Source of the DNA: a virus
DNA: 53,069 nt
Virus record (IMG/VR): IMGVR_UViG_3300008267_000065
Location: 1-53,069 of that record
Strand: one strand, 5' to 3'
In this document: one piece after another, positions 1 to 7,877 of the stretch
How the letters are laid out: every line of letters begins with the position of its first letter
Position numbering within the stretch: position 1 is the stretch's first letter
Notes under the pieces: generated by a model
The model's input: the letters and a program-made list of their open reading frames with translations, nothing else
What the model was told of the DNA's origin: nothing
The model's database searches: none
Translations under genes and position numbers: made by a program

Positions 1-792
1 TCTAGAATACGAAATAAAACATTAAATACAGTTGATAACTTAAGCAATTTATCTAGTTCATGTAACCTTGTCTCCTCTTCTCTAAATACTTTGTCGTCAT
101 CATATTTGACTTTTTCTAGTTCTTTGGAAGAAAAAGTTGAAATAAAAAATAGTGTTTATATACAAACAGGTTTATTTGTTTCTGGTAATGTGACACCACT
201 AGAGGATAATAAATATTCGATTGGTAGACTCGCTAATACATTATATGAAGTCGAGCAAAGATATTGGAAGAATATTTATTCTTATACCAGTTCTGCTGGT
301 TTACTTAACTCAACTAATATTGCTGTTAGTGAAACGGCATCAATTTCATCTATAGATGCAGATATTATAAATGTTGATAAAATAAAATTTAATAACTCTA
401 GTACAGATGCATTTTTGGATGACTACGAAGAGGGGGAATATACGCCATTAACAGGGTCGTATCACAGCTTTCAGTGGACAAACGTAGAAAATGTAACTGG
501 TAGATATATAAAAATTGGCAACTTGGTAACAGTTTGGATAACATTAACTGGTACTTCTGCTATAGATTTTGCCGCAGGCGCATATGTATCACTACCTATG
601 CGCGGAATTAATGAAACTGGTACAATTGTTGGAACCTGTACTCTTCATAAAGATGAATTGGCTGCTGACCGCGATTTACTTACGGTTATATTTAACAATA
701 CAATATTCGGCTCAGACCGGTTAATAATTTCTAAAGATAATAGTTATAACAGTAAATTAGTTAGTATTATAGCAAGTTACATTTCATTATAG
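1..792 (+). CDS. Tail fibre-like structural protein, 3' part only
   Basis: The frame is open to the left edge with no stop, so the gene begins outside the window; a TTG at 91 is only an internal codon. The C-terminal half carries 'FLDDYEEGEYTP' followed by an aromatic and beta-rich stretch including 'YIKIGNLVTVW'. From memory, this layout is common at the C-terminus of phage tail fibre and receptor-binding proteins. The protein is rich in Ser, Thr and Asn, as fibres are. It probably lies at the distal end of a fibre and contacts the host surface. A small ORF of a type often found behind fibre genes follows 10 bases later. The fibre identity is inference from composition and the short motif; no receptor specificity can be read. 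Confidence 0.6.
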   Translation, partial: SRIRNKTLNTVDNLSNLSSSCNLVSSSLNTLSSSYLTFSSSLEEKVEIKNSVYIQTGLFVSGNVTPLEDNKYSIGRLANTLYEVEQRYWKNIYSYTSSAGLLNSTNIAVSETASISSIDADIINVDKIKFNNSSTDAFLDDYEEGEYTPLTGSYHSFQWTNVENVTGRYIKIGNLVTVWITLTGTSAIDFAAGAYVSLPMRGINETGTIVGTCTLHKDELAADRDLLTVIFNNTIFGSDRLIISKDNSYNSKLVSIIASYISL

Positions 793-802
793 GATATATA
801 AA

Positions 803-1039
803 ATGTTAGAAGAAAAAAAATATATAGATAAAATAGAATTAGTAAAAGGTTGTATCCAAGTAAGAGAAGTTACAATAGTACTTAAAGATGGAAAAAAAAT
901 AGCCTCAAACTTACACAGAACTGTTTATTCAAAAGAAGACGACATTTCGAATGCCGATCCTCTTATAAAAGCTATTGGTAATTTACTATGGAGCACTGAC
1001 TTAAATTCTTCATTTAATAGTGATAATATTTTAGAATGA
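803..1039 (+). CDS. Small hypothetical protein downstream of the tail fibre
   Basis: This is a 78-residue ORF beginning 10 bases after the fibre gene and overlapping the next gene by four bases (ATGA). The centre reads 'REVTIVLKDGKKIASNLHRTV', then a charged 'EDD' stretch and a tryptophan near the end. This resembles a family of small phage proteins I recall beside tail fibre genes, with a beta-strand pair followed by a short helix. It has no signal peptide, membrane segment or catalytic motif that I can see. Its function is unknown. The position suggests a fibre-associated or accessory role, or simply an operon partner of ruvC. Confidence 0.6.
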   Translation: MLEEKKYIDKIELVKGCIQVREVTIVLKDGKKIASNLHRTVYSKEDDISNADPLIKAIGNLLWSTDLNSSFNSDNILE

Positions 1040-1566
1040 TTCTTGGATTAGACATAAGTACCTCAATAACTGGTATAACAGTATTAGATAGTGATAACAA
1101 TGTACTTCATAATGAAGCTTTAGATCTGACAAGTAAAAAACTAGATTCTATGTTTAAGAAGGCGGCGGCGGTAAGAGACAGGCTAACACAGATAAAACAT
1201 TTGTTTAACATCAAAAATGTTTTCATAGAACAATCTCTCAATGCCTTCCGTCCTGGATTATCCAGTGCACAAGTTATCTTGACTCTTGGAAAATTTAATG
1301 GTATAGTCAGTTGGATTTGCCATGAAATTTTTGGTATGGAACCAGAATATATTGGAGCCTCTACAGCTAGAAAATCTCTAGGAATTAAGGTAGAAAAAGG
1401 CCAAAACGCAAAAGAAGTTGTATTGGCGCATATTTTAGCCCTTGACCCCGCGTTTAAGGTCGAGTATACTGCTCATGGCAACCCAAAGAAGGGAACATAT
1501 GATCGGGCGGATTCATATGTTATTGCTAAAAGCGGGTATATTCTATGTCAGAAGCAAAAAAAGTAG
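1036..1566 (+). CDS. ruvC: RuvC-like Holliday junction resolvase
   Basis: The 176-residue protein has the RuvC/RNase H-fold layout. It begins 'MILGLDISTSITG' with the first acidic residue D6, has a second at E65 in 'VFIEQS', and ends with 'YDRADSYVIAKSGY', which supplies D156 and D159. These fit the four-carboxylate metal site of RuvC nucleases. It would resolve branched recombination intermediates before packaging. T4 uses the unrelated endonuclease VII (gp49), so this is a functional replacement if gp49 is absent elsewhere in the genome. The start ATG overlaps the previous stop, and the 3' end overlaps the primase start by 22 bases, so the three genes are probably translationally coupled. 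Confidence 0.85.
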   Translation: MILGLDISTSITGITVLDSDNNVLHNEALDLTSKKLDSMFKKAAAVRDRLTQIKHLFNIKNVFIEQSLNAFRPGLSSAQVILTLGKFNGIVSWICHEIFGMEPEYIGASTARKSLGIKVEKGQNAKEVVLAHILALDPAFKVEYTAHGNPKKGTYDRADSYVIAKSGYILCQKQKK

Positions 1567-2489
1567 ACATCTTAAAAGATATTTTAGGTAGCTACTCTCA
1601 AAGCGGTAATGAGTTAATTTTTAAGTGTCCTTTTTGTAATCATCACAAGAAAAAACTATCAGTAAATGTAAGTAAAAATGCGGCCAAATGTTGGGTTTGT
1701 GCTTGGTCAACTCCTAATTTAACAAGAATTATAAAAAGATTAGGAGACTATCAACAAAACCAACAGTGGAATGAGCTATGTGGTATTGTAGAAATTGCAG
1801 AATATGATAAAATATTTCAAGAATCAGAAATATTTGATGAACCAGAGCAAATTTTATCATTACCAGATGAGTTTCAAACACTGTGTACTAAAAAAAATTC
1901 ACTAACTTCATTAAAAGCTAGAAGATATCTAAAAGAAAGAGGTATAACCAGCTCAGATATCTATCGTTGGAAGCTTGGATACACAGTTTCAGGTGAATAT
2001 GAAGGCAGAATTATTGTTCCATCCTTTAATAACGATGGAAAAGTAAACTACTTTGTAGGAAGAAGATATGACGATAATCCCTGGGCAAAATATAAAAACC
2101 CAGATGTTAGTAAAGATATAGTATTTAATGAACTATATGTAGATTATTCATCTGATGTAGTTTTGGTAGAAGGTGTTTTTGATGCTATTAAAGCTGAAAA
2201 TGCTATTCCATTACTCGGAAGTACGTTAAAAGAAAATTCAAAACTATTCAAACAACTAATCAAGGAAGACCCAGCAATTTATATTGCTTTAGATCCAGAT
2301 GCAGAGCGAAAAGCTGAGAAACTTATCAAGGATTTACTAAATTATGACGCTGAGGTCTATAAAATAAACATCCCAACAAATAAAGATGTTGGTGACATGT
2401 CACATGAAGAATTTTCTTACTTTAAAAGTGAAGCTAAACTAATTAAAGACACGGATTACTTCCTGATTAATAAAATAATGAGCATTTAA
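1545..2489 (+). CDS. DNA primase, DnaG-like (zinc finger plus TOPRIM)
   Basis: This 314-residue protein has an N-terminal zinc-binding module with C28-x2-C31 and C49-x2-C52, then a DnaG-type region ('RGITSSDIYRWKLGYT', 'GRIIVPSFNNDGK') and a TOPRIM domain. The TOPRIM glutamate is E209 in 'VVLVEGVFDAIK', and the DxD pair is D250/D252 in 'IALDPDAER'. It would make RNA primers for lagging-strand synthesis with the DnaB-type helicase encoded at 49415. It is shorter than bacterial DnaG and lacks an obvious C-terminal helicase-binding domain, as is usual for phage primases. It plays the role of T4 gp61. It starts inside the ruvC gene and ends one base before the next gene. Confidence 0.9.
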   Translation: MSEAKKVDILKDILGSYSQSGNELIFKCPFCNHHKKKLSVNVSKNAAKCWVCAWSTPNLTRIIKRLGDYQQNQQWNELCGIVEIAEYDKIFQESEIFDEPEQILSLPDEFQTLCTKKNSLTSLKARRYLKERGITSSDIYRWKLGYTVSGEYEGRIIVPSFNNDGKVNYFVGRRYDDNPWAKYKNPDVSKDIVFNELYVDYSSDVVLVEGVFDAIKAENAIPLLGSTLKENSKLFKQLIKEDPAIYIALDPDAERKAEKLIKDLLNYDAEVYKINIPTNKDVGDMSHEEFSYFKSEAKLIKDTDYFLINKIMSI

Positions 2490-2490
2490 A

Positions 2491-3012
2491 ATGAAATTTA
2501 GTAAATTATATATAAAACAGTTGATAAGAGAAGAGGCAACTAACTATATCAATATGAAAAAAAAGCTAAAAAGCAGAGATGAAGGTACTAAGTTAGATGC
2601 ACTAAGAAGAGATTTAATAGATTTATTTATCAAATATAGACAAAAAAGCACAAGCCAAGTAAATGTCACATCAAGTGATGAAAAAGAAGCTTTAGATAGT
2701 GAACTAAAATTACTTAAATCTCAATATGGTTTAAATCATCTATCGTATATTAAGTTTTTTATGTTTGCTTTTCACATTTTACAAGGTAGAGTAGATCCAC
2801 AACTGTTAACATTTATAAAATCAGCCGCAAAAAGAGACGCTAGATTTGCTGGTCATCATGACAAATTAGATAATTACGGTATGTCTTCAACACCAGAAGA
2901 AGAGAAAAACAGTAATCAAATAAGAGATCCAGATCCAGACTTTATGAGAGTTCCAAAGAGCGATAATGCTGTTAGTGATCAAGAGGATCTAAGAAAATAC
3001 AGAAGAAACTAA
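2491..3012 (+). CDS. N-terminally tagged protein, putative capsid-targeted
   Basis: This 173-residue protein starts 'MKFSKLYIKQLIREEA', one copy of the short N-terminal tag shared by at least six proteins in this window. The tag contains I-R-E, which fits the [IL]-x-E cleavage rule of T4 gp21-type prohead proteases. The rest is mostly helical and charged: a Lys/Glu-rich segment (25-75), a more hydrophobic helix near 'YIKFFMFAFHILQG', and a polar acidic tail. It has no enzymatic motif that I recognise. It sits between the primase and the next tagged gene, so it is co-transcribed with early genes. Packaging into the head is inferred from the tag. The function of the mature part is unknown. Confidence 0.65.
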   Translation: MKFSKLYIKQLIREEATNYINMKKKLKSRDEGTKLDALRRDLIDLFIKYRQKSTSQVNVTSSDEKEALDSELKLLKSQYGLNHLSYIKFFMFAFHILQGRVDPQLLTFIKSAAKRDARFAGHHDKLDNYGMSSTPEEEKNSNQIRDPDPDFMRVPKSDNAVSDQEDLRKYRRN

Positions 3013-3020
3013 GGGAAAAT

Positions 3021-3347
3021 ATGAAAATTACAGAGACATACTTAAAAAAAGTAATTAAAGAAGAGTTGGAAGCATTACAAAATGAAGAAAGTTATGGTTA
3101 TCCATCTGAAGAGGAATTAAATATCCCACAGGCAAGAGAATCTGTTAGAAAAGCATTTGCAGAAATTTACAGTAAAGAACCAGAAGCTCTTGATGAATTT
3201 GTAAGAATATTTATGGATGAACCAGATCCACTAATGTATAGTATTCTTTGGGATATGTATGAAGTTGAAGAAGGATCTAAAAAATATTCTAGATTGGAAC
3301 AATTCTTTCAACCAATTTATGATTTTTTGAAAAAAAAATACCCATAG
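3021..3347 (+). CDS. N-terminally tagged small acidic protein
   Basis: This 108-residue protein begins 'MKITETYLKKVIKEELEAL', a clear copy of the recurrent tag with I-K-E as the potential protease triplet. The remainder is acidic and helical, for example 'EEELNIPQ' and 'DEFVRIFMDEPDPLMY', ending in a basic 'LKKKYP'. A Shine-Dalgarno-like AGGGAA precedes the ATG by a few bases. It lies 8 bases after another tagged gene, and its stop codon lies within the -35 hexamer of the promoter that precedes the SbcCD fusion. No known domain is recognised. Capsid targeting is inference from the tag; the role of the processed protein is unknown. Confidence 0.65.
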   Translation: MKITETYLKKVIKEELEALQNEESYGYPSEEELNIPQARESVRKAFAEIYSKEPEALDEFVRIFMDEPDPLMYSILWDMYEVEEGSKKYSRLEQFFQPIYDFLKKKYP

Positions 3348-3373
3348 ACTTTAAAAATTGATTGTTGTATACT
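3345..3373 (+). promoter_or_regulatory. Sigma70-like promoter for the SbcCD fusion
   Basis: TAGACT (3345-3350) and TATACT (3368-3373) are separated by 17 bases. The -10 is a 5/6 match and the -35 a 3-4/6 match to the sigma70 consensus. It lies about 50 bases upstream of the fusion gene and overlaps the end of the preceding ORF. Confidence 0.5.
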
Positions 3374-3402
3374 GATCCCGCTGGTAAAAACTGGCGGGAT
3401 CA
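3373..3402 (+). other. RNA hairpin upstream of the SbcCD fusion
   Basis: TGATCCCGC (3373-3381) and GCGGGATCA (3394-3402) form a perfect 9-bp stem with a 12-base loop. No T-run follows (AATTATTTGG), so it is not a canonical intrinsic terminator. It sits between the -10 element and the Shine-Dalgarno GGAG of the fusion gene. It may act as a weak terminator for upstream genes or as a stability element. Confidence 0.5.
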
Positions 3403-3418
3403 ATTATTTGGAGAATAA

Positions 3419-6400
3419 ATGAAGATCGCACACATTTCTGATACACATATTTTAAACCTTAAGAGGCACGATGAATATAACGCTATTTTTGAACAAATGT
3501 ATTCAACGTTAAAAAACGAAAACGTGGATCTTATTGTACATTGTGGCGATATTGCACATACAAAAACACACATTAGCCCTGAGTTTGTTGAAATGGCAAC
3601 AAAATTCTTGCGTTCACTAAGTGAAATTGCTCCAACTCACGTAATTCTTGGTAATCATGACGTAAATTTAAAAAATGATAATAGAACTGACGCTATTTCA
3701 CCTATCATTAACGCTATTAACTCACCAAATCTTACACTTTACAAGTATTCTGGTGAATTTGTTATTAGCGATACGCTAACCTTTAATGTATTAAGTCGTC
3801 TAGACGAAGAAAATTGGTGTAAGCCAACAGATCCATCAAAAATTAATATTGGTCTATATCATGGTGCAGTAGCTGGTTCAAAAACAGACGTTGGACACAT
3901 GATGAACGAAGGAGAACACACTATTAATGCCTTTGAGGGACACGATTATGTCTTTCTTGGTGATATTCATAAATCTAATCAACTACTGGACGAATCAGGA
4001 AAGGTTAGATACCCAGGATCTACTGTACAACAAAATTACGGGGAGACAGATGACAAGGGATTTTTAATTTGGGACATTCAGGATAAAGACAATTACACCT
4101 GTAAGCATTATTTGATCCCAAACCCAAATCCTTTTACTACAATTCAACTAGATAGTGACGGCAATTTACCAGAAGTGTCTGTAAAACAAGGTAGTCGTTT
4201 GCGAATTGTTGCAGATAGTAATATTGCACTAGATAAAATCAAGAAATCAACTGAAGTTGCTAGATCAAAGTTCTCTCCAATGTCAGTTGTATTTGTAAAT
4301 AAAGCAAATATTGCCGGTTCAGATATTGATGTAGTTTCAGATATTGTTTCAAATGATCAAAATCTTAGAGATATCAATGTACAAGAGGGATTGATCCGCG
4401 ATTATCTAAAAGATTTCAAAAGCGACGAAGAAGTAGTAGAACGTGTTGTATCATTAAACAAGAGATATAACAGTGAAATTGAAGATATTGATGAAGTATA
4501 CCGAGGGATTAATTGGAAGTTAAAATCTCTAAAGTGGGACAATCTATTTAACTATGGAGAAAACAACTCTATTAATTTTGAAAATTTAAATGGAATAGTT
4601 GGTATCTTCGGTAAAAATTATAGTGGTAAATCTTCTATTGTTGATAGCTTGCTTTATACAGTTTATAACTCTACATCCAAAAACAACCGCAAGAATCTAA
4701 ACGTTATTAATCAAAATAAAGATTCTGCAAATGGTCGAGTTGAAGTTGAAATAGATAATGAAATCTATACTATTGCTAGAAGCTCCAATAAGTACACCAA
4801 AAAATTAAAAGGTGTAACTTCGACTGAAGCAAAAACAGATGTAGAATTTAACACAAGTGGTGATAGCTTAAATGGTCTAGCAAGAAACGATACAGATAAA
4901 AATATTCGTAAGTTTTTTGGTAATGTAGATGACTTCTTTTTAACTTCCATGGCAAGTCAATTTGGTTATCTTTCTTTTATTGGTGAAGGTTCAACAAATA
5001 GAAAGGCTATTCTTGCAAAGTTTCTTGATCTTGAGCCATTTGAAAGAAAATATAAGAAAGCAAAAGAGGAAAGTGCTGAACTTAAGGCTCTTCTTAAGAA
5101 GTTAGAAGGCAAAGATTACGACCGTGATATAGCAAACGTAGAACTACAGGCAAAATCTGTAGAATATGACATTAACGCCAAAAAAGCTGAAGTAGTTAGC
5201 TTAAACAAGGAAGTAGAAGGGCTACAGCAAAAATACAACGTACTTGAGAAGGAACTAAGTAATATCCCAGTTGAAGTAATAGATATAAACAAGTGCAATA
5301 ACGATTTTAGTTATGTAACAAGTAAAAAGAAAGAACTACAAGAAAAAAATGTAGAGTTATCAGCAGAACAAGAAAAGCTTGAGTCACTAATTGTAAAAAT
5401 TGACAACTTCTTAAATTTAATTGATAAAAATAAGATAACAGAAGACGAAAAAGAGTTAGAACAACTTAGAGATTCAATGATCAGTCTTGAAAAAGAGATC
5501 TGTACCTTAGAATCAAAAATAAACGGACACAAAGTTAAGCTTAAATTACTAGAGGACATTCCCTGTGGCAATCAATTCACTAACTGTAAATTTATCAAAG
5601 ATGCATTCGAATCTAAAAATGAAATTGTGGCAGATGAAAGAAGCTATGTGGCTAATCAAAATACTTATAATAGTATTAACAATCGTTTTGACGAGATTGA
5701 TGCTGAAACTAGCGACAAAAGGAACAAGATTTCTGAAGCAAGCCGTAAAAAAGATGTTTCAAGGAACAAAATCCTAAACATTAGACTTGATATTGAGAAA
5801 AACAATCTACAAATTGAAAAAGCAGATAAACTACTAACTGAACTACAAAATAAAATCAATCTATATGAAGAAAACAGGGAAGCTATCGAAAATTACACAG
5901 ATAAAAAGACAAATTTAACTGAATATAAGAGTGAGATTGATGAAAAGCTCCGCAAAGTAAGTCAAATTGACAAAGAGGTTGTTAACCTATACAAACTTCA
6001 GGGTTCATCAGACGAAAAAATTGAATCTCTTAAGAGCAGTAAACAAAATCTTGAAGATTCAAGAAAGGAATATGCTGCTTACGATCTATTTCTATCTTGT
6101 ATGCACTCAAATGGCATCTCATATGAAATAATTAAGCAGAAGCTACCTGTAATCAACAGCGAAATTGCAAAAATACTATCAAACATAGTTGAATTTTCTA
6201 TTTTTTTGGTAAATGACGATGATAAGTTAGATATTATGATCAAACATCCAAAATATGATGCTAGACCTCTTGAAATGGGAAGCGGAGCGGAGAAAACACT
6301 AGCTTCAACAGCAATTCGCCTTGCGTTACTAAACGTAACAACATTACCACGCGGTGACATCTTTATTATGGATGAACCAGGTACTGCACTAGATGAAGAG

Positions 6401-6553
6401 AACCTTGATGGCTTTGTGAAGATCTTGGAACTAATTAAAACATACTTTAAGACTGTTATTGTTATTTCACACCTTGATAGTCTCAAAGATTGCGTAGATA
6501 TGCAGATCGTTATTGATAGAAACAAAGAAGGCTACGCACACGTAAACATCTAG
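3419..6553 (+). CDS. SbcD-SbcC (Mre11-Rad50; gp47-gp46) fusion
   Basis: This is one 1044-residue reading frame carrying both subunits of the SbcCD recombination nuclease. Residues 1 to about 360 are the calcineurin-like phosphoesterase (Mre11/SbcD/gp47): D8-H10 in 'ISDTH', D44 in 'HCGDIAH', N79-H80-D81 in 'GNHD', then 'YHGA' and 'LGDIHKS'. From about residue 365 comes the Rad50/SbcC/gp46 ATPase: Walker A 'GKNYSGKS' (398-405), long coiled coils, a hook-like C716-x6-C723 at the apex, the 'GSGAEKTLAS' signature, and Walker B 'IFIMDEPGTALDEEN' near the C-terminus, followed by the 'VISHLD' switch. In T4 these are two genes. The product would process DNA ends for recombination-dependent replication and degrade host DNA. 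The fusion fixes a 1:1 ratio. Confidence 0.93.
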   Translation: MKIAHISDTHILNLKRHDEYNAIFEQMYSTLKNENVDLIVHCGDIAHTKTHISPEFVEMATKFLRSLSEIAPTHVILGNHDVNLKNDNRTDAISPIINAINSPNLTLYKYSGEFVISDTLTFNVLSRLDEENWCKPTDPSKINIGLYHGAVAGSKTDVGHMMNEGEHTINAFEGHDYVFLGDIHKSNQLLDESGKVRYPGSTVQQNYGETDDKGFLIWDIQDKDNYTCKHYLIPNPNPFTTIQLDSDGNLPEVSVKQGSRLRIVADSNIALDKIKKSTEVARSKFSPMSVVFVNKANIAGSDIDVVSDIVSNDQNLRDINVQEGLIRDYLKDFKSDEEVVERVVSLNKRYNSEIEDIDEVYRGINWKLKSLKWDNLFNYGENNSINFENLNGIVGIFGKNYSGKSSIVDSLLYTVYNSTSKNNRKNLNVINQNKDSANGRVEVEIDNEIYTIARSSNKYTKKLKGVTSTEAKTDVEFNTSGDSLNGLARNDTDKNIRKFFGNVDDFFLTSMASQFGYLSFIGEGSTNRKAILAKFLDLEPFERKYKKAKEESAELKALLKKLEGKDYDRDIANVELQAKSVEYDINAKKAEVVSLNKEVEGLQQKYNVLEKELSNIPVEVIDINKCNNDFSYVTSKKKELQEKNVELSAEQEKLESLIVKIDNFLNLIDKNKITEDEKELEQLRDSMISLEKEICTLESKINGHKVKLKLLEDIPCGNQFTNCKFIKDAFESKNEIVADERSYVANQNTYNSINNRFDEIDAETSDKRNKISEASRKKDVSRNKILNIRLDIEKNNLQIEKADKLLTELQNKINLYEENREAIENYTDKKTNLTEYKSEIDEKLRKVSQIDKEVVNLYKLQGSSDEKIESLKSSKQNLEDSRKEYAAYDLFLSCMHSNGISYEIIKQKLPVINSEIAKILSNIVEFSIFLVNDDDKLDIMIKHPKYDARPLEMGSGAEKTLASTAIRLALLNVTTLPRGDIFIMDEPGTALDEENLDGFVKILELIKTYFKTVIVISHLDSLKDCVDMQIVIDRNKEGYAHVNI

Positions 6554-6562
6554 GAACACATC

Positions 6563-6787
6563 ATGAAAATTACAACACAATACCTAAAAAAAATAATTTC
6601 TGAGATACTAAGATTGAATAAGGATGGTGAAAAAGAAGAGTTTGGTCCACCAACTGAGATAGATGCAATTTATCACGATAGTACAAGAGATGATAACGTA
6701 AATGGTTATACAAAAGGTGGTAAAAAGCAATTTAATGTTCGTCTACTGAAAAGAAAGGAAGACGATACAATAGAAAAAATGGAGTAA
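6563..6787 (+). CDS. N-terminally tagged small protein
   Basis: This 74-residue protein begins 'MKITTQYLKKIISEIL', a member of the tag family, with I-S-E as the predicted [IL]-x-E protease triplet. After the tag come 'EEFGPPTEIDAIYHD' and a Lys/Asp-rich polar segment without clear structure. It begins 9 bases after the SbcCD fusion, with a weak upstream purine stretch, and ends just before the GTG start of the holin-like gene. If processed at the triplet, a roughly 60-residue hydrophilic peptide would remain, the size of a small internal head protein. It has no known domain, and the packaging role is inferred. Confidence 0.6.
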   Translation: MKITTQYLKKIISEILRLNKDGEKEEFGPPTEIDAIYHDSTRDDNVNGYTKGGKKQFNVRLLKRKEDDTIEKME

Positions 6788-6792
6788 CTAAT

Positions 6793-7053
6793 GTGGATGT
6801 TATTGACAACGTTAAACAAGAGATACAAGAAGAACTAGTGGAAAAAAATAATGATCGTGGTGTATTAGACATAATCACCGAAAAAGCTGTTTCAAGAAAA
6901 TTACTTGTTTGGGTTGTCTCATCCACATTTTTATGTTTAGGAAAAATAACAGCAGAAGAGTGGACAGCAATTTCCCTTGGTTATGTTGGAATCGAGGGAT
7001 TTGCTGATCTTGCTGTTAAGTGGAGAAGTTCAGGAAAATCAAATGGATTATAA
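6793..7053 (+). CDS. Small membrane protein, candidate holin
   Basis: The start is GTG at 6793, with GGAG nine bases upstream; an ATG two bases earlier is in another frame and stops quickly. The 86-residue product has a charged N-terminal helix (1-28) and two hydrophobic segments, 'LLVWVVSSTFLCLG' and 'WTAISLGYVGIEGFADLAV', followed by a basic tail 'KWRSSGKSNGL'. Size, two membrane spans and a charged C-terminus fit class II-like phage holins, and the second segment resembles holin-like phage families I recall. The next two genes also encode membrane-linked proteins, suggesting a lysis cassette, although no endolysin is adjacent. The role as pore-former is inference. Confidence 0.45.
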   Translation: MDVIDNVKQEIQEELVEKNNDRGVLDIITEKAVSRKLLVWVVSSTFLCLGKITAEEWTAISLGYVGIEGFADLAVKWRSSGKSNGL

Positions 7054-7399
7054 ATCTGTTGCTAGAATAATAGGTATTGTTTTAGGTGTTGTGTTGTCGT
7101 TTGTTATATGGAATAGTCATGTAAAAAGTGAAGTAGATAGAAGAATACAGCAAGAAAGAGAAAGCGCTGCAAAACAGTTAGCAGAAAGAACGATGCAACT
7201 AGATTCAGAGAGGCTACAATCTGAGAAAATTCTAAAGGAGCAAATTGTTACTCTGCAAGCAGACAAAGAAAAATGTCAAATACAATTAGAAGAAAATAAA
7301 AAAAAGCAAGAACTGCTGGAGCTTTCAAAAAAAGATCCAAGAAAATTTAAAGATGAAATAGATAAAACGTTTGGCGTTAAAGGTAAAAGTAAAAAATGA
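7043..7399 (+). CDS. Membrane-anchored coiled-coil protein, i-spanin-like
   Basis: I place the start at ATG 7043 ('MDYKSVARIIGIV'), preceded by AGGAAAA, rather than the in-frame ATG at 6977, which lies deep inside the upstream gene. The 118-residue product has one N-terminal membrane segment (about 7-24, 'RIIGIVLGVVLSFVIW') and then a long charged coiled coil (about 28-95) with a single Cys at 'KEKCQ', ending in a basic tail. This is the topology of an inner-membrane spanin (Rz): short cytoplasmic end, one span and a periplasmic coiled coil. It overlaps the preceding gene by 11 bases and the next by ATGA. Spanin identity rests on topology and neighbours only. Confidence 0.45.
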   Translation: MDYKSVARIIGIVLGVVLSFVIWNSHVKSEVDRRIQQERESAAKQLAERTMQLDSERLQSEKILKEQIVTLQADKEKCQIQLEENKKKQELLELSKKDPRKFKDEIDKTFGVKGKSKK

Positions 7400-7827
7400 A
7401 AATAGCATCATTATTAACAGTACTATTCTATATGTGTGCAATAACACCAGTAGTAGCTGAAGATAAATACGATTATGAATTAGTAAAAGCTGGTGATATT
7501 GTTTTGTATGACGGAGTACTTTTTACCAATGAAGGAATGTCAAAAGCAGTTGCCTCAACACAAGCAAAAGTTAGACTTATAGAAGTCCAAAAAATGGAAG
7601 AACTGCAGAAAGTTAAAATTGCTTTACAAAATATTATAGACACAAAAGATTCGGAAACCAGAGCAAAAGAAGAGATGTACTTGAAACAACTAGGAGTAAA
7701 GCAACAAACAATTGAAGCGCTGGTTACTGATTCACATTGGTCCAATATAAAAATAGTCAGTGGAGTTGTTATAGGTGTTGCAGCTGGTATACTGGTTGGA
7801 ATTGTTGCAACTAAATTAAGTAATTAA
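7396..7827 (+). CDS. Secreted or envelope protein with signal peptide and C-terminal membrane helix
   Basis: This 143-residue protein begins with a signal peptide ('MKIASLLTVLFYMCAITPVVAED', probable cleavage after VVA). It has a short 'DIVLYDGVLFTNEGM' motif, a charged helix (about 50-110) and a C-terminal hydrophobic segment ('KIVSGVVIGVAAGILVGIVA'). From memory, the 'APFDGVLF'-type motif followed by a coiled helix recurs in phage proteins near lysis genes. The ATG overlaps the stop of the i-spanin-like gene. It could be the outer partner of a spanin pair or another envelope-acting lysis factor, but there is no lipobox as in a classical o-spanin. Function unproven. Confidence 0.5.
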   Translation: MKIASLLTVLFYMCAITPVVAEDKYDYELVKAGDIVLYDGVLFTNEGMSKAVASTQAKVRLIEVQKMEELQKVKIALQNIIDTKDSETRAKEEMYLKQLGVKQQTIEALVTDSHWSNIKIVSGVVIGVAAGILVGIVATKLSN

Positions 7828-7877
7828 CAGCATTTTAAACAAAAAAGTACTAATTAGTGTATCTTAAGAGATATTAA

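Noticed and set aside
91-792. TTG 91 as the true start of the first gene
   Set aside because: The frame is open to base 1 and no Shine-Dalgarno precedes the TTG, so the gene is cut by the window edge.
5565-5777. A + strand ORF inside the SbcCD fusion gene
   Set aside because: It overlaps the coiled-coil region in another frame, has no ribosome site, and has no protein-like motifs.
4765-6525. Minus-strand ORFs of 60-148 codons opposite the SbcCD fusion and, similarly, opposite many other genes
   Set aside because: They are Ser/Leu/Phe-rich shadows of lysine/glutamate-rich genes, without ribosome sites, inside well-supported + strand genes.
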